This document shows, in pieces, positions 51,381-61,706 of a stretch of DNA of 64,000 nt (positions are counted from its first letter, which is position 1; every line of letters starts with the position of its first letter). Source of the DNA: Paulinella micropora (Eukaryota > Cercozoa > Imbricatea > Euglyphida > Paulinellidae); contig WBZZ01004022.1 in assembly GCA_019918135.1 (NCBI GenBank), positions 32,501-96,500 on the forward strand. The letters run 5' to 3'. Both the position numbers and the translations under genes were made by a program. Below the pieces are notes generated by a model. The model did not search any database and was not told where the DNA came from. It was given only the letters and a program-made list of their open reading frames with translations.

Positions 51381-51613
51381 GATCGTTATGTTTAAACAAG
51401 ATTTGCAAAATTAAAGCTTTTTTATTTTTGAAGCAAGCAAATCCTGGGATCGGTGATGAATTGTGCAACGAAAATTTGGGGGGAGTACAGACTGCGACAG
51501 TGTTCATGTTATAAACATATGATCCCGTTTGAACTAGGCGAGGGCACGGGGGGGAAGGAGCATGCCCCCCCGAGTGGAGGCGCGGGGGGGTATGCCCCCC
51601 GTTTTTAATCATG
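51381..51613. other. intergenic DNA
   Basis: AT-rich to 51530, then G/C palindromes. No ORF or common repeat family. It presumably holds the promoter of the 611-aa gene. Confidence 0.5.
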
Positions 51614-51620
51614 TATAAAG
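51614..51620 (+). promoter_or_regulatory. TATA-like box (TATAAAG)
   Basis: Lies 38-44 bases before the ATG at 51658 in an AT-rich stretch, a suitable position for an early TATA element with a short leader. Confidence 0.45.
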
Positions 51621-51657
51621 TAGAAGAGTTTTTATCAGGCCAAACCGGCGCGCCACA

Positions 51658-53493
51658 ATGTCCCGGCGGGGGCCTCTTGATCTTCCCGACGACCTTTGCC
51701 ATCTGCTAACAGCCTTGTATCTAGAACCGGAGGCCGAGGCGTTGCTTTATGCAACAGATCGTAAGTGCTTGATAAAGCACGCAGACAACCAGGGCAGGAC
51801 TGCGTTGGCGGGTATTCTGTTATTGAAGTATTACTATAGCAAAAAAGGAGACGAGGTGACGGTCCCGGCTTGCATACAGGAAGAGCTTGTCCGTTGGATG
51901 CAGGAGGGACCTGCCCAGATAAAATTCAGCCCCTTGCCTGTTCCTAGGTTTCGCAGCAAAAAAAAAGAAGGGTATTGGGCCGCGGCGGGCGCGGCGGTTC
52001 GGCACATCCTGCGCCAAGGCCGCGACGTTCGGGACAAAAACCTGAAACTGAACCTAAAAAGTTTAGTCCTGTGGGGAGACCACGCATCCAACCAGCACGA
52101 TTACACGATCCTCACCCAAGAGAATGGGGGCTACTTTCCCTTCGCAGCGCTCGACGGTCTCCGCACAGATCACCTGTGCTTGCACAACGTAAAGTTGCAG
52201 CTGGAAAAAAACCAAAACCTGGTCGTGCAAGAATGCCCCGTCAAAAGCCTTCGCTTGGTGCACCTAAGGCTCGAGCTGGCGGGAAGTAACGCTCTCCTCC
52301 TGGTCTCTTGTCCAGAGCTCAGTCGCTTCTCTTTCAGCCAGCACCCGCGCGACGACGGAATAGCTGCAGCCCCGGAGGCCTTGATGCTAGCTGTGGAAAA
52401 CTGTGGAGGGCTGCAGAGTGTGAAAGTGTCTAGCGGCGGGACAGACAACAAAGTAGCAACGACCAACCGGCAGCCTACCCTGCAGATTGCAAGTTCAGGC
52501 ATGCCAGGGAAGGGCTTGGATATCAGGGCCGCTGGCGTTTGGAATGTATCCATCGACGATTGTCATGCCAACAACCTCAGCCTACACTGCTTCGAAGACA
52601 AGGCGCCATTGACACACCTCTGCCTGACAGTAGCTGACAGCTCCGCCTTAGAACGAGTCAGCTTACCTCTCGAACTGCAGTGCAAAACGGCCCATCTTTG
52701 CTTTAAAGATTTAGGCAGCTTCTGCGTGCTGAGCCAGCCCACGCTCTGGGAAATCCAGGACGGAACATACAAGGCAGAATTTTGCGATTGCCCCAGGCTA
52801 CAAACTATCTGCTTACCGACTGTCCTCAGGTGTCAGGAAGCACAAATTGAAGTCAGTTATTTGGAAGGACTTCGCGAGCTCGTTCTCCCAAAGCATTGCG
52901 AGGGTAGCAGGCTTGCCCTCGACGTCGATAGCTGCCCCCGCCTCCAATGTATCCGCACGGCCACTGCACTTACGACAGGCGTTGAAAAACCACGGCCAAA
53001 GCTTGTAGAAATCGACATTTGGAATTCGTCGTCGTCGGAGGACCTAAAGATTCTAGCGGCGGGGCTCAGCCTGAATATTGGCGTATTGCTTAGTGACATG
53101 AAAACCCTTAGACTCGGTCTAGACCAAAAAGAGATGGAAACTCTTAAACTGAGGATCCAAGAGTGTGACTTGCTAACACGGGTTGTCCTACCCCCCCAAC
53201 TCCAGTGTCAACAGGCAGAGCTTTGTTTCGAGGGTTTGCCGCTCTTGCAGACATTCTCCATGCCTCAGGGCTGGCAGATTAGCAACCTGCTCAGGGTGAC
53301 CTTTGAAGATTGCGACGGTCTACGGCTTTTCGAAGTGCCGCGTGGCTTTAAGTGCAAAGAGCTCATTTTGGACTTTTCGCAGAACGTGAGCATGCCTACG
53401 CTTCGTCTGCCCACCACAGAAAAGAGCTGGCATGAAAAGTTAACTGTTTTAAAACCGCCTGCAAAGTGTACAAACTTTGTCGAGCGGTTTTAA
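51658..53493 (+). CDS. 611-aa repeat protein with F-box-like start
   Basis: ATG 51658 to TAA. The first 40 residues (LDLPDDLCHLLTALYLEPEA) resemble a divergent F-box or related helical motif. The rest is a series of irregular repeats of about 22-27 residues with cysteine/leucine strands (VQECPVKSLRLVHLRLEL, LLVSCPELSRFSF, FEDCDGLRLFEVP, CKELILDF), like a degenerate LRR or beta-solenoid. Likely an adaptor or binding scaffold. The coding end overlaps the word ACTTTGTCGAG...TTTTAAT that family C carries in dozens of copies, then AATAAA follows at once. Confidence 0.85.
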   Translation: MSRRGPLDLPDDLCHLLTALYLEPEAEALLYATDRKCLIKHADNQGRTALAGILLLKYYYSKKGDEVTVPACIQEELVRWMQEGPAQIKFSPLPVPRFRSKKKEGYWAAAGAAVRHILRQGRDVRDKNLKLNLKSLVLWGDHASNQHDYTILTQENGGYFPFAALDGLRTDHLCLHNVKLQLEKNQNLVVQECPVKSLRLVHLRLELAGSNALLLVSCPELSRFSFSQHPRDDGIAAAPEALMLAVENCGGLQSVKVSSGGTDNKVATTNRQPTLQIASSGMPGKGLDIRAAGVWNVSIDDCHANNLSLHCFEDKAPLTHLCLTVADSSALERVSLPLELQCKTAHLCFKDLGSFCVLSQPTLWEIQDGTYKAEFCDCPRLQTICLPTVLRCQEAQIEVSYLEGLRELVLPKHCEGSRLALDVDSCPRLQCIRTATALTTGVEKPRPKLVEIDIWNSSSSEDLKILAAGLSLNIGVLLSDMKTLRLGLDQKEMETLKLRIQECDLLTRVVLPPQLQCQQAELCFEGLPLLQTFSMPQGWQISNLLRVTFEDCDGLRLFEVPRGFKCKELILDFSQNVSMPTLRLPTTEKSWHEKLTVLKPPAKCTNFVERF

Positions 53494-53499
53494 TAAAAA

Positions 53500-53593
53500 A
53501 ACGTGGCTTGGATGCTTCGGCGGCCCGAGGACGCCGGCGCGAAGAAGGCGTTGGCTAGCCGACACGCCAAGGCCCAGCAAGAGCTCAGGAGCA
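53500..53593 (-). pseudogene. gene scrap shared (inverted) with 62024-62104
   Basis: Minus strand reads LLLSSCWALACRLANAFFAP and onward; the plus-strand copy at 62024 reads LLNSCWALVCQLANVFFAP. Both are cut by repeats. Source gene absent. Confidence 0.6.
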
Positions 53594-54060
53594 ACACCAT
53601 AGTCGTCGCGCCCCACAGGACACCGTCGAGCTTTAATTCAGCGTAAATTACACCGGCGAAGCGCGCCCCTGCTCCTCCTTCCCTGCCTCTCCCCTCTGCA
53701 AGGATATGCGGAAATATCTGCGGGAATATGAAAAGTGGGCAACGCCTCCACAGGTCGGCCTCCCCTCTGTTCATATCCCCGCGGACCCTGCGCACAGTGG
53801 CCGAGCTATGGCACGGACAGGACGCCGTCGGGGCCGGCCGGGGCTCCGACGGCGTCCTAGCACATTGACCACGGGGGCAGTACCATTCGCGCAGGGTCGT
53901 GCTGGAGCACGGTCCTCTGCTCCTAGTTTTCAGTGCTCAAGTGTACGACCGTCGAGTGGGCCGGATGCTGCGGCAGCCTGAGGGTGCCGTTGCAAGTGTC
54001 AAGTGTAAGGCTTTGTCGAGTTTTAATTCAGCGTGGACTTTTCTTGCACTTTCTTGGCGC
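53594..54060 (+). repeat. family C, A and C/H repeats
   Basis: Short C and B scraps, a family A core at 53808 with a compact left arm, then the H-like GGGCCGGATGCTGCGGCAGC segment and a family C end. 54061-54210 is unique; the frame IRNPVEDGVQNRRRIERRGQ at 54090 may be another scrap. Confidence 0.7.
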
Positions 54061-54210
54061 CCTACTTTCTTGTACACCGTCTGTTCCATTCGCAACCCAG
54101 TGGAGGACGGCGTCCAGAACCGGCGTCGAATTGAACGGCGCGGACAAGATTGAGTTGTTGTTGTCCAGTATCAGAATAAATTAAAATCTGGTACAGGAAT
54201 CGGCTTCTGT

Positions 54211-54217
54211 TATAAAA
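54211..54217 (+). promoter_or_regulatory. TATA-like box (TATAAAA)
   Basis: Lies 23-29 bases before the ATG at 54240, in an A-rich leader. This suggests a very short 5' UTR or a late-type A/T element. Confidence 0.45.
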
Positions 54218-54239
54218 AAAGAGAAGAAAAAAAAAGAAA

Positions 54240-55635
54240 ATGAGCTCCGAGAAAAGACGCAACACACAACTAGAGGGCAACACTGCAAGCACACGCTCAT
54301 CACAGACCAAGAAAAGAGCCGGTACTACTCCCCTCCGTGGTGTGCTACGCCCCGCCGCGGCTTTATGCGCGCTCCATCACCGGTTTGGCGGCGTGAAGGA
54401 ATGCTTAGAGTACTTAAGACCGCTAGCTAAGCCGGCCCGGAGGCCTGGAAATATCATGTTGGAGGCGCTGGACGACATATTGACAAAAAAACAATCGTCT
54501 GAGCTTGAGCCACGAACAGATTGTGTACTCGCGGTGCAGGACAGCAAACAGCAGGCACAACTGTCTGATACAGAGCCGGACTTGTACGTGGCTCAATGAT
54601 GATGTCTTCCTCGCCTACCCAAAGGGCGCTAAAGTAGTCAGTGACCAGTGGCACGTCTTCAAAAGATTCGAAGACGAAGAGTCCCTGTTGGACGCGGCAG
54701 TACAAGCATATTTGCACACAATCACAGAATTGGTGCCTGAGGTAGAACGCGTGTGGGTGGTCGACGACCCTGACCTAGAATCCGACTACTGGTTCTGCAT
54801 GCCCTACGCCGGCAAACGCCCAAGCGAACACGCCAAGTTCCAGTCGCCGCTCGAGGCAACTGACGCCATTTGGGACAATTGGCTCAGGGACGTGAACAGT
54901 TTTTTGCGTGAGTTAGCGGAGGCCCGCATTCTGTACTGGGACATGGCGGAGTGGAACCTGCTTCTGGACGACAAAGATCGGTTCCGGCCCATCGACTTTG
55001 AACACCAACGCCTGGCGATGCTGAGGTTTGAGCCGCAGCCCTCAGCAGACTTTAACAAAAACTGTCCCTACCTACAACACACACACAAAAGCCTGCAAAA
55101 GAAACCCGTGCGGGTCACTGACCTGCTTGATTTCTGTAACCGCGTGTGTGGCTGGGTCGTGTACAGTTGTTCCTGGATTAGGGTGCAGGAAAAGCAAAAG
55201 TCTAGGAGCGTACTTTTGACCGCGCTCCCGCACGCCCGACTGAAAAAAGGCCTGCTAGGCTCTGGGACGCGCGATTCTAGTTGGTTGTTGGCGTGTGCGC
55301 TGTGGTGGGCGGACCTAGAGAGCACCAAGGCGGGCCCACTCCGCTCGCTGTGGGTGTACTTGGAACAAGCCAAGGCTCGGTGCTCACAAACCCTAAGCTT
55401 TTGGCACCCTTTAGGAAGTTCTACCAAGGAAATCAAGTGGAAGAAGTCCCAATTATTCGAAACCGAGCTTTTGGTAGACGACAAACAGGGCTGTTTTAAA
55501 CTCCAAAAAATACGTTATGATTATTCTTTTAAGTCGAAGCCAGACATGTTGCTGCGCTATCTAAGCCTCGAGTTTTTGCAGCTGGTCTTGGCTACCAACT
55601 TTGACCAGCTAGGCCCCGCCGAGCAACCTGCCTAA
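54240..55635 (+). CDS. kinase-like protein split by a +1 frameshift
   Basis: ORF 1 starts at ATG 54240 (basic, low-complexity start, then acidic TEPDLYVAQ) and stops at TGA 54597. The +1 frame continues immediately (DDVFLAYPKG) for another 345 residues to TAA 55635 and has no good ATG near its start. The second part carries protein-kinase-fold landmarks: ILYWDMAEWNLLLDD (catalytic-loop-like D-x-x-x-x-N) and RPIDFEHQRL (DFE in place of DFG). The glycine loop and beta-3 lysine are not obvious. Likely a divergent or atypical kinase/phosphotransferase of about 465 residues. Programmed frameshift, sequence error or recent mutation are all possible. Confidence 0.65.
54591..54600 (+). promoter_or_regulatory. 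candidate +1 frameshift site (CAA UGA U)
   Basis: Zero frame reads GCU CAA UGA. Skipping the U after CAA gives GAU GAU and opens the long second frame. The layout (sense codon, UGA in the A site, +1 move) resembles the antizyme frameshift. The natural-looking protein on both sides ends and starts exactly here. Confidence 0.4.
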
Positions 55636-55783
55636 AGTTTATCCGGCGCCAAGAAAGTGCAATTTCTTTAATAAAAACTTCATCGCCCACGACCGCGGTG
55701 GCGCTTATTCCAATTCTATCTTATACAAGATGCTAGCCAGCCCGGGCCCGGTCGGTGTTGAAATATAAAAGGTGGGCCACTTC

Positions 55784-56377
55784 CTAATAAGAAAAAAGGA
55801 TGCCAAAGCCCAGCCATCCGTTGATGCCGTGCCACAGCACGTCAATGTCTCGCCAGTACCGCGGCGGCAGCCAACGCTCCGCCCGCTCGCGCATGAAATC
55901 GGCGTTTCCTTGAAGGGCCAGCAGCTTGCCCGCGCAGCGTACCTTGTCGCTCGCCTTCTGCCACACGGCCTGGACCGTGGGGCCCCCCAAGGGCAGTTCC
56001 GCGCGGGCTGGGTCCAGCTTCAACCTATCGACGACGGCTTCGAACAGGAACGCCCGGGCCCTGACGGCCGGGTCCACATTTCTCTCAAAATTGCGCCGCA
56101 GCGCGAGGTAGTTCTCCGTCAGTTTCTGGTCGACCGCCTCCTTCAGCGCCGGGTTTCTTGCGGCGTAGCACTTGTTCTTGTGCTCTGCCTTCCAGTGCCT
56201 TCTCTGGCACGTGCGGTCGCAATACAAGTGCAACTTGCAGCGCCCGCAATTGCCGAGCGGCTGATCTTCAGAGTCGGGGCGCCGGCACGCCGCGCACGCC
56301 AAGGTATCGAGCTCGGGCTCGGCGGCGGGCGCGACGACGACGACGTCGTCTGCTGCCCCGGCCTTGCTTCCCTCCAT
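55784..56377 (-). CDS. MYND zinc-finger protein, 197 aa
   Basis: ATG 56377 (MEGSKAGAADDV). The MYND finger is at residues about 27-68 with eight ligands in order: CAAC, CGRC, LYC, C of DRTCQ, H of KAEH and the final C of HKNKC. The C-terminal 120 residues are helical (VQAVWQKASDKV, RYWRDIDVLWHGINGW) and shared with the pseudogene at 45580. MYND domains mediate protein contacts in transcription regulation; the family's enzymatic SET domain is absent. I chose the ATG at 56377 because upstream codons are repeat-derived and the pseudogene starts at the same point. Convergent with the kinase-like gene. Confidence 0.85.
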   Translation of the reverse strand: MEGSKAGAADDVVVVAPAAEPELDTLACAACRRPDSEDQPLGNCGRCKLHLYCDRTCQRRHWKAEHKNKCYAARNPALKEAVDQKLTENYLALRRNFERNVDPAVRARAFLFEAVVDRLKLDPARAELPLGGPTVQAVWQKASDKVRCAGKLLALQGNADFMRERAERWLPPRYWRDIDVLWHGINGWLGFGILFSY

Positions 56378-59004
56378 TGTTTTATCTAGGGGCCAGGCGA
56401 GAAAAACAAGAGAGTGGGGATGGGGGGAGAGAACACAATTCTGGCGACAAATTCCACGCAAGAAAGTGGGGGGGGGGGGCGCCCCCCCCGCCCGGGGGAA
56501 GGGTGCTCGAAAATTTTGTTTGATGGGGGGGGAGCACAATTCTGGTACACGTTCCTTTTCCCCGGGGAAAGAGAGGGAAGGGGATGTGCCGCGTGCTGCC
56601 ATTTCTTCCTTCTTCCAGCTGCCCGCCGGTCTCTGGAGGGGTTAACCTCTCTAAGATTTCAATCCAATCCGCCCCTCTCCTAGTTTCCAGTGTCAAGTGT
56701 AAGATTTCTTTCAGTTTTAATTAATAAAAATTTTGTTGCAGTTTTTGGCGCCCCACTCCAACCATGCTTCTTTCTTCTCCCTTTCTTAGTTCTCCGTGCC
56801 AACATTAAAATTTTGTCAGGGATATTGTTTAAATTTTTTCTTGTACACCGGCGAAGCGCGCCCCTGCCTCTCCCGTCCCGCCCACCCCCCTTTATGCTAC
56901 TCACACGAAAATACTTTTCAGCCCTCTCACCTTCCCTAGAGGCAGGGAGGTGCAGAGCAAAGGGGAGCGGGACGACAAAGGTGAGAGGGACGACGAGAGT
57001 GAGAGGGGCGACGAAAGTGAGAGGGAGGGCCGCCGTGAGGTCTTCCTCACGGTGGCCCAGCCGAGCGTCTGTGTGGGATTTTCTTTTTGCGCAAGTAGAT
57101 TTTGGCGCCAAATTCGCGCTTACGGCTGTTCCCCGGGAAAGCTAAGACGTACTGCCCGGCTGGACCCTGCCGGACGCACCCTACCTCCGGACGGCACAAT
57201 TTGGCGCCAAATTTAGCTGGGGCCGTTCCGGGGGCCTAGCACATTGACCACGGGGGCAGTACCATTCGCCGCAGGGTCGTGCTGGGGGCACGGTGATCCG
57301 CTCCTAGTTTTCAGTGCTAATTCAGCGTGGACTTTTCTTGCACTTTCTTGGCGCCCCACTCTCCCTGTCCCTTCCCTCTCCCTCTTGGTTCTCAGTGCTA
57401 GGATTGAAACTTTGTCAAAAAAATTTTATTGATCTTTCTTGTACACCGGCGAAGCGCGCCCCTGCCCTTTCTTCTCCCGCTCCTACCCCCGATTCTCCGA
57501 CAGTGACGAAAAGGATGCACACCCCGCCCCTCCCTGTACACGTCCTCAGACGGGGGGTGGAGGCAAGACAAATCGTGCTTGATCCTCCCCCCCGTATCCT
57601 CAGATCTTTTCTGACACCGTCCCCTCTTCCCTCCCCTGAGCCCAGGGGGCTTAAGGAGCAGGGGGAAAGGGGGTAAGACAGATTGATCCTCTCGGGCTCC
57701 TTCCTCTCTTGGTTTTCGGTGCCGAATATTAAAACTTTGTCAAGTATTTTTTTTATTAAATTCTTTGTACATTCTTAGCGCCCCTCCCTGTACACGTTCT
57801 CAGTGCCAATATTGAAATTTTGTCAGTAAAACTTTTCATTAAATTTTTTTTGTACACCGGCAAAGCGCGCCCCTCCCCCTGAGCTCGGGGGGGCTCAAGG
57901 AGCAGGGGGGAGGGGGAAAAGAGGGACGAGAGGGGGGACAGGGGGGAAGCACATCCCGCCCCCTTCTTCCCCCCTTCCTTTTCCTCTTTTCATATTTTTC
58001 TGACCTTGCGCACTGTGGCCGAGCCATGGCACGGACAGGACGCCGTCGGGGGCAGTGAGGCTCTTGTCTTCCTAGCACATTGACCACCGCCCATCCATTC
58101 GCCGCAGGGTCGTGCTGGAGCACGGTGCTCCGCTCCTAGTTTTCAGTGCCCCAAGTGTAAGACCGTCGAGCTTTGATTCAGCGTGTTCTTTTTCGTACTC
58201 TCTTGGCGCGCGAGCAGGGCACAGACGGTGCCGGCCAGGGTTCTAACATAGGCTTTTAATTATTTCTTTTTTGTACGTTCTTGCCTCTTCTCTCTGCGAG
58301 AGGGAGGGGGAGGAAAGCACACCCCGCCCCTTCTTCCCCCCTTCCTCTTCCTCCCTCCTTCCCCCTTTCTTTCTCCCCTCCCCGTCTGTTCCCCTTGTTG
58401 TCGGGAAAAAGAATTTTTTTTTTCCTTTTTTCATATTTTTCTGACCTTGCGCACGGTGTCCGAGCTATGGCACAGGCAAGACGCCGTCGGAGCCGGCCGG
58501 GGCTCTTGTCCTCCTAGCACATTGACCACCGCCCATCCATCCATTCTCCACGGGGTCGTGCTGGGGGCACGGTGCTCCGCTCTTAGTTTTCAGTGCTCAA
58601 GTGTACGACCGTCGAGTGGGTCGGATGCTGCGGCAGCCTGAGGGTGCCTTTGAAAGTGTCAAGTGCAATGCCTTGTCGAGCTTTAATTCGGCGTAAATTA
58701 AATTTTCTTGGCGCGGCCCCCTCTCCCGCGCCCTGTTCTCAGTGCCAATATTAAAAACTTTGTCAGGGATTTGTTTTTTGTGTGATTCTTTTTTGTACGT
58801 TCTTATTATTCTAACCTTGCGCACGATGATGGCCGAGCCATGGCACGGACAGGACGCCGTTGGGGTAAGTGAGGCTCTTGTCTTCCTAGCACATTGACCA
58901 CCGCCCATCCATCCATTCGGCGCAGGGTCGTGCTGGAGCACGGTGCCCCGAGAGTAAGACCGTCGAGCTTTAATTCAGCGTATTCTCTTTCGCACTCTCT
59001 TGGC

Positions 59005-59125
59005 GCGCGAGTAGAGCACAGACGGTGCCGGCCAGGGGTTCTAACATAGGCTACCTCAGCGACATGACGTGGGCCGGATGCTGCGACAGCCTGAGGAGGG
59101 CGCCGTTGCAAGTGTCAAGTGTAAG
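59005..59125 (+). repeat. family H repeat (reference copy)
   Basis: GCGAGTAGAGCACAGACGG, GCCGGCCAGGG, ACATAGGCTACC, GCGACATGACGTGGGCCGG, ATGCTGCG-CAGCCTGAGG, GCCGTTGCAAGTGTCAAGTG, then family C. About ten full copies and many copies of the last third only. Confidence 0.75.
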
Positions 59126-59204
59126 ACTTTGTCGAGTTTTAATTCAGCGTAGACTTTTCTTGCACTTTCTTGGCGCCCTACTCCCCCTGCCCCTTCCCTG
59201 CCCT

Positions 59205-59246
<42 letters not shown>

Positions 59247-60070
59247 TTCTCAGTGCCAATATTAAAACCTTGTCGGGGATTTTTTTTTGCGTGATTTTTC
59301 TTGTATACCGGCAAAGCGCGCCCCTGGCCTCCCTCTTCCGGCTCCCGCCGTGTTCCCTTTGTTGTTGGCCAAAAAAAAATTCCCGCAGATCTTTTCATAT
59401 TTTTTTGACCTTGCGCACGGTGGCTGAGCTATGGCACGGGCAGGACGCCGTCGGGGGTAGTGAGGCCCTTGTCCTCCTGGCACATTGACCACCGCCCATC
59501 CATCCATCCACCGCAGGGTCGTGCTGGAGCACGGTGATTTGCTCATAGTGTTCAGTGCCCCCAGTGTAGGACCGTTGAGCTTTGATTCAACGTATTCTTT
59601 TTCGCACTCTCTTGGCGCGCGAGTAGAGCACAGACGGTGCCAGCCAGGGTTCTAACATAGGCTATCGCAGCGACCTGACGTAGGCCGGATGCTGCGGCAG
59701 CCTGAGGGGTGCCGTTGCAAATGTCAAGTGCAATGCCTTGTCGAGCTTCAAATTCAGCGTCAATTCTCTCCATCTCCTAATTCTCAGTGTCAAGTGTAAG
59801 ACTTTGTCGAGTTTTAATTCAGCGTAAATTACAATTTTTTGGCGCGGCACCCTCCCCCTTTTTACTCCTGCTCCCGTACCCCAACGAGGCCCCCGTCCAC
59901 ACTAGCCAGCCGAAACAGACAGACAGCCAACACGACCCCTTGCATGCCAGCACAGCTTGAGGCGTTTCGTGCATTCTTTTGTAGCTTCTGCGCTCTTCCC
60001 TTCCCTCCCTCCTTGCTCTCCCCCCTTGTTCTTTGAGCCCCCCGGGCTCAGGGGGCTCAAGGAGAACGAA

Positions 60071-60079
60071 TATAAAAAA
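60071..60079 (+). promoter_or_regulatory. TATA-like box (TATAAAAAA)
   Basis: Lies 108-116 bases upstream of the zinc-finger ATG, directly after a family E hairpin. Plausible promoter; the distance would leave a leader of about 80 bases. Confidence 0.35.
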
Positions 60080-60186
60080 GGGAGGGGGGGGAGCGCCCCC
60101 CCCCCCTCTCCTTCTTTTTCTACGAGAAAACACACAGACAAGTAGGGGACAATTTCATTCTAGAAAGGAAAAAAAAGGAACACTGT

Positions 60187-61706
60187 ATGGACAGCTGCGC
60201 CGCGCAACACCCTGGTACCACCAACAAAAAAAAGCGCCAGCTGGACGAAGGCAACAACTGTTATAGCAGCCAGAAGCGCGTAGCCAGCACCGAGCAGTTC
60301 GTGTGCACGCAGCATGTAGAACAACGGGAAGCATTACCTGAGCTCGCAGCCGCCGACCTCGCCTGTGGAACGAACCCCAAACTAAAAAAAAAGGAAGAAC
60401 ATAAAATTACGCCCAGCCCAGGAAAGGCTAAAAAAAAGAGTTTTGCTTGTTCCCAGTGCGGCAATTGCTTTACAAGAGCTAGCATCCTCCGAATACATAT
60501 GCGGACACACACGGGCGACAAGCCCTACATGTGCACTGAATGTAGCAGTTGCTTTACACAGTCTAACAACCTCCAGAGACACCTACGGACGCACACTGGA
60601 GAGAAACCTTTTGAGTGTACTGAATGCGACTACTGCTGTGCAAGCTCTGGCGGTCTCCAAGCGCACATGCGGACGCACACAGGCGAGAAGCCTTACGAAT
60701 GCGATCGGTGCGAGAAATGCTTTACAACAGGTGGCGCGCTCAAAATACACATGCGAACGCACACGGGCGAGAAACCTTACGCGTGCGATCGGTGCGAAAA
60801 GTGCTTTGTCACAAATAGCGCTCTCCGAATACACGTGCGGACGCACACGGGCGAAAAGCCCTTCGCATGTACTGAATGCGATTACTGCTGTACAAGCTCT
60901 GGCATTCTCCAAACGCACATGCGGACGCACACGGGCGAGAAACCCTACGCGTGCGATTGGTGCGGAACGTGCTTTACAACAGGTAGCGCTCTCAAAACAC
61001 ACCTACGGACGCACACGGGCGAGAAGCCCTTCGTGTGTACTGAATGCAACTACTGCGGTACACGCTCTGGCGCTCTCCAGGTGCATATGCGGACGCACAC
61101 GCGCGAAAAGCCGTTTGCATGCACTTTGTGTAACTACTTTTGCGCAAGCTCAGGTGCTCTCAAAATGCACATGCGAACGCATACGGGAGAAAAGCCGTTT
61201 GCGTGCACTGACTGTTACTATTGCTGTACAAATTCTAGTGCTCTCAAAAAACATATGCGGACTCACACTGGCGAAAAACCTTATACATGTACTCAATGCG
61301 ACTACTGTTGTACACAAGCTGGCGATCTCAAAATGCATATGCGAATGCATACGGGGAGAAGCCGTTTGTGTGCAACCAGTGCGGCACCTGCTTTGCCAGG
61401 GATGGCGGTCTCAAAAGTCATATGCGGACTCACACTGGCGAAAAACCTTACACGTGTGCTGAATGCGGCAGTTGCTATACACAAGCTGGCGATCTCAAAA
61501 GACATATGCGGATGCACACGGGGGAAAAGCCGTTTGCGTGCAACCAATGCGGCACCTGCTTTACCAGGGGTGGCAGTCTCAAAAGGCATATGCGGATGCA
61601 CACGGGGGAGAAACCATTTGTGTGCACTGAATGTAACAGTTGCTTTACAGAATCTGGCAGTCTTAGAAGACACGCGCGGAAGAAGCACGAAGAGAGCAAA
61701 AACTGA
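60187..61706 (+). CDS. C2H2 zinc-finger protein, 15 fingers, one G-run frameshift
   Basis: ATG 60187 ([16 protein letters not shown]). A basic lead of about 85 residues is followed by tandem 28-residue Kruppel-type fingers with TGEKP linkers. Eleven are in frame (from FACSQCGNC to HMRMHTG at about 61352). The run GGGG at 61353-61356 is one G short of what GEKP needs, and fingers 12-15 continue in the next frame, ending [11 protein letters not shown] and TGA. Without a shift the product would stop near 61770 with a scrambled tail. Tandem fingers of this kind usually bind DNA sequence-specifically. Several fingers have CDYCC or CxxCG variations where a bulky residue is usual. Homopolymer error, transcriptional slippage or mutation are possible. 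Confidence 0.85.

Larger units (their letters stand above)
56378..60186 (+). repeat. repeat block before the zinc-finger gene
   Basis: 56378-56540 holds GAATTTGTCGCC-like promoter words (minus strand) and a G/C hairpin. Family I at about 56550-56680, family F at 56905-57235, family A cores at 58025, 58467, 58840 and 59432 with a partial at 57240, family H at 59005-59125 and 59625-59735, a TC microsatellite at 59209-59242, and family E at 60036. Confidence 0.75.

Noticed and set aside
51975..52289. 104-codon ORF inside the 611-aa gene
   Set aside because: A shadow of the larger gene in another frame, with low-complexity composition.
60443..61462. 339-codon ORF in a second frame of the zinc-finger gene, and antisense ORFs there
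   Set aside because: They arise from the regular 84-base finger repeat; the C2H2 frame explains the sequence.
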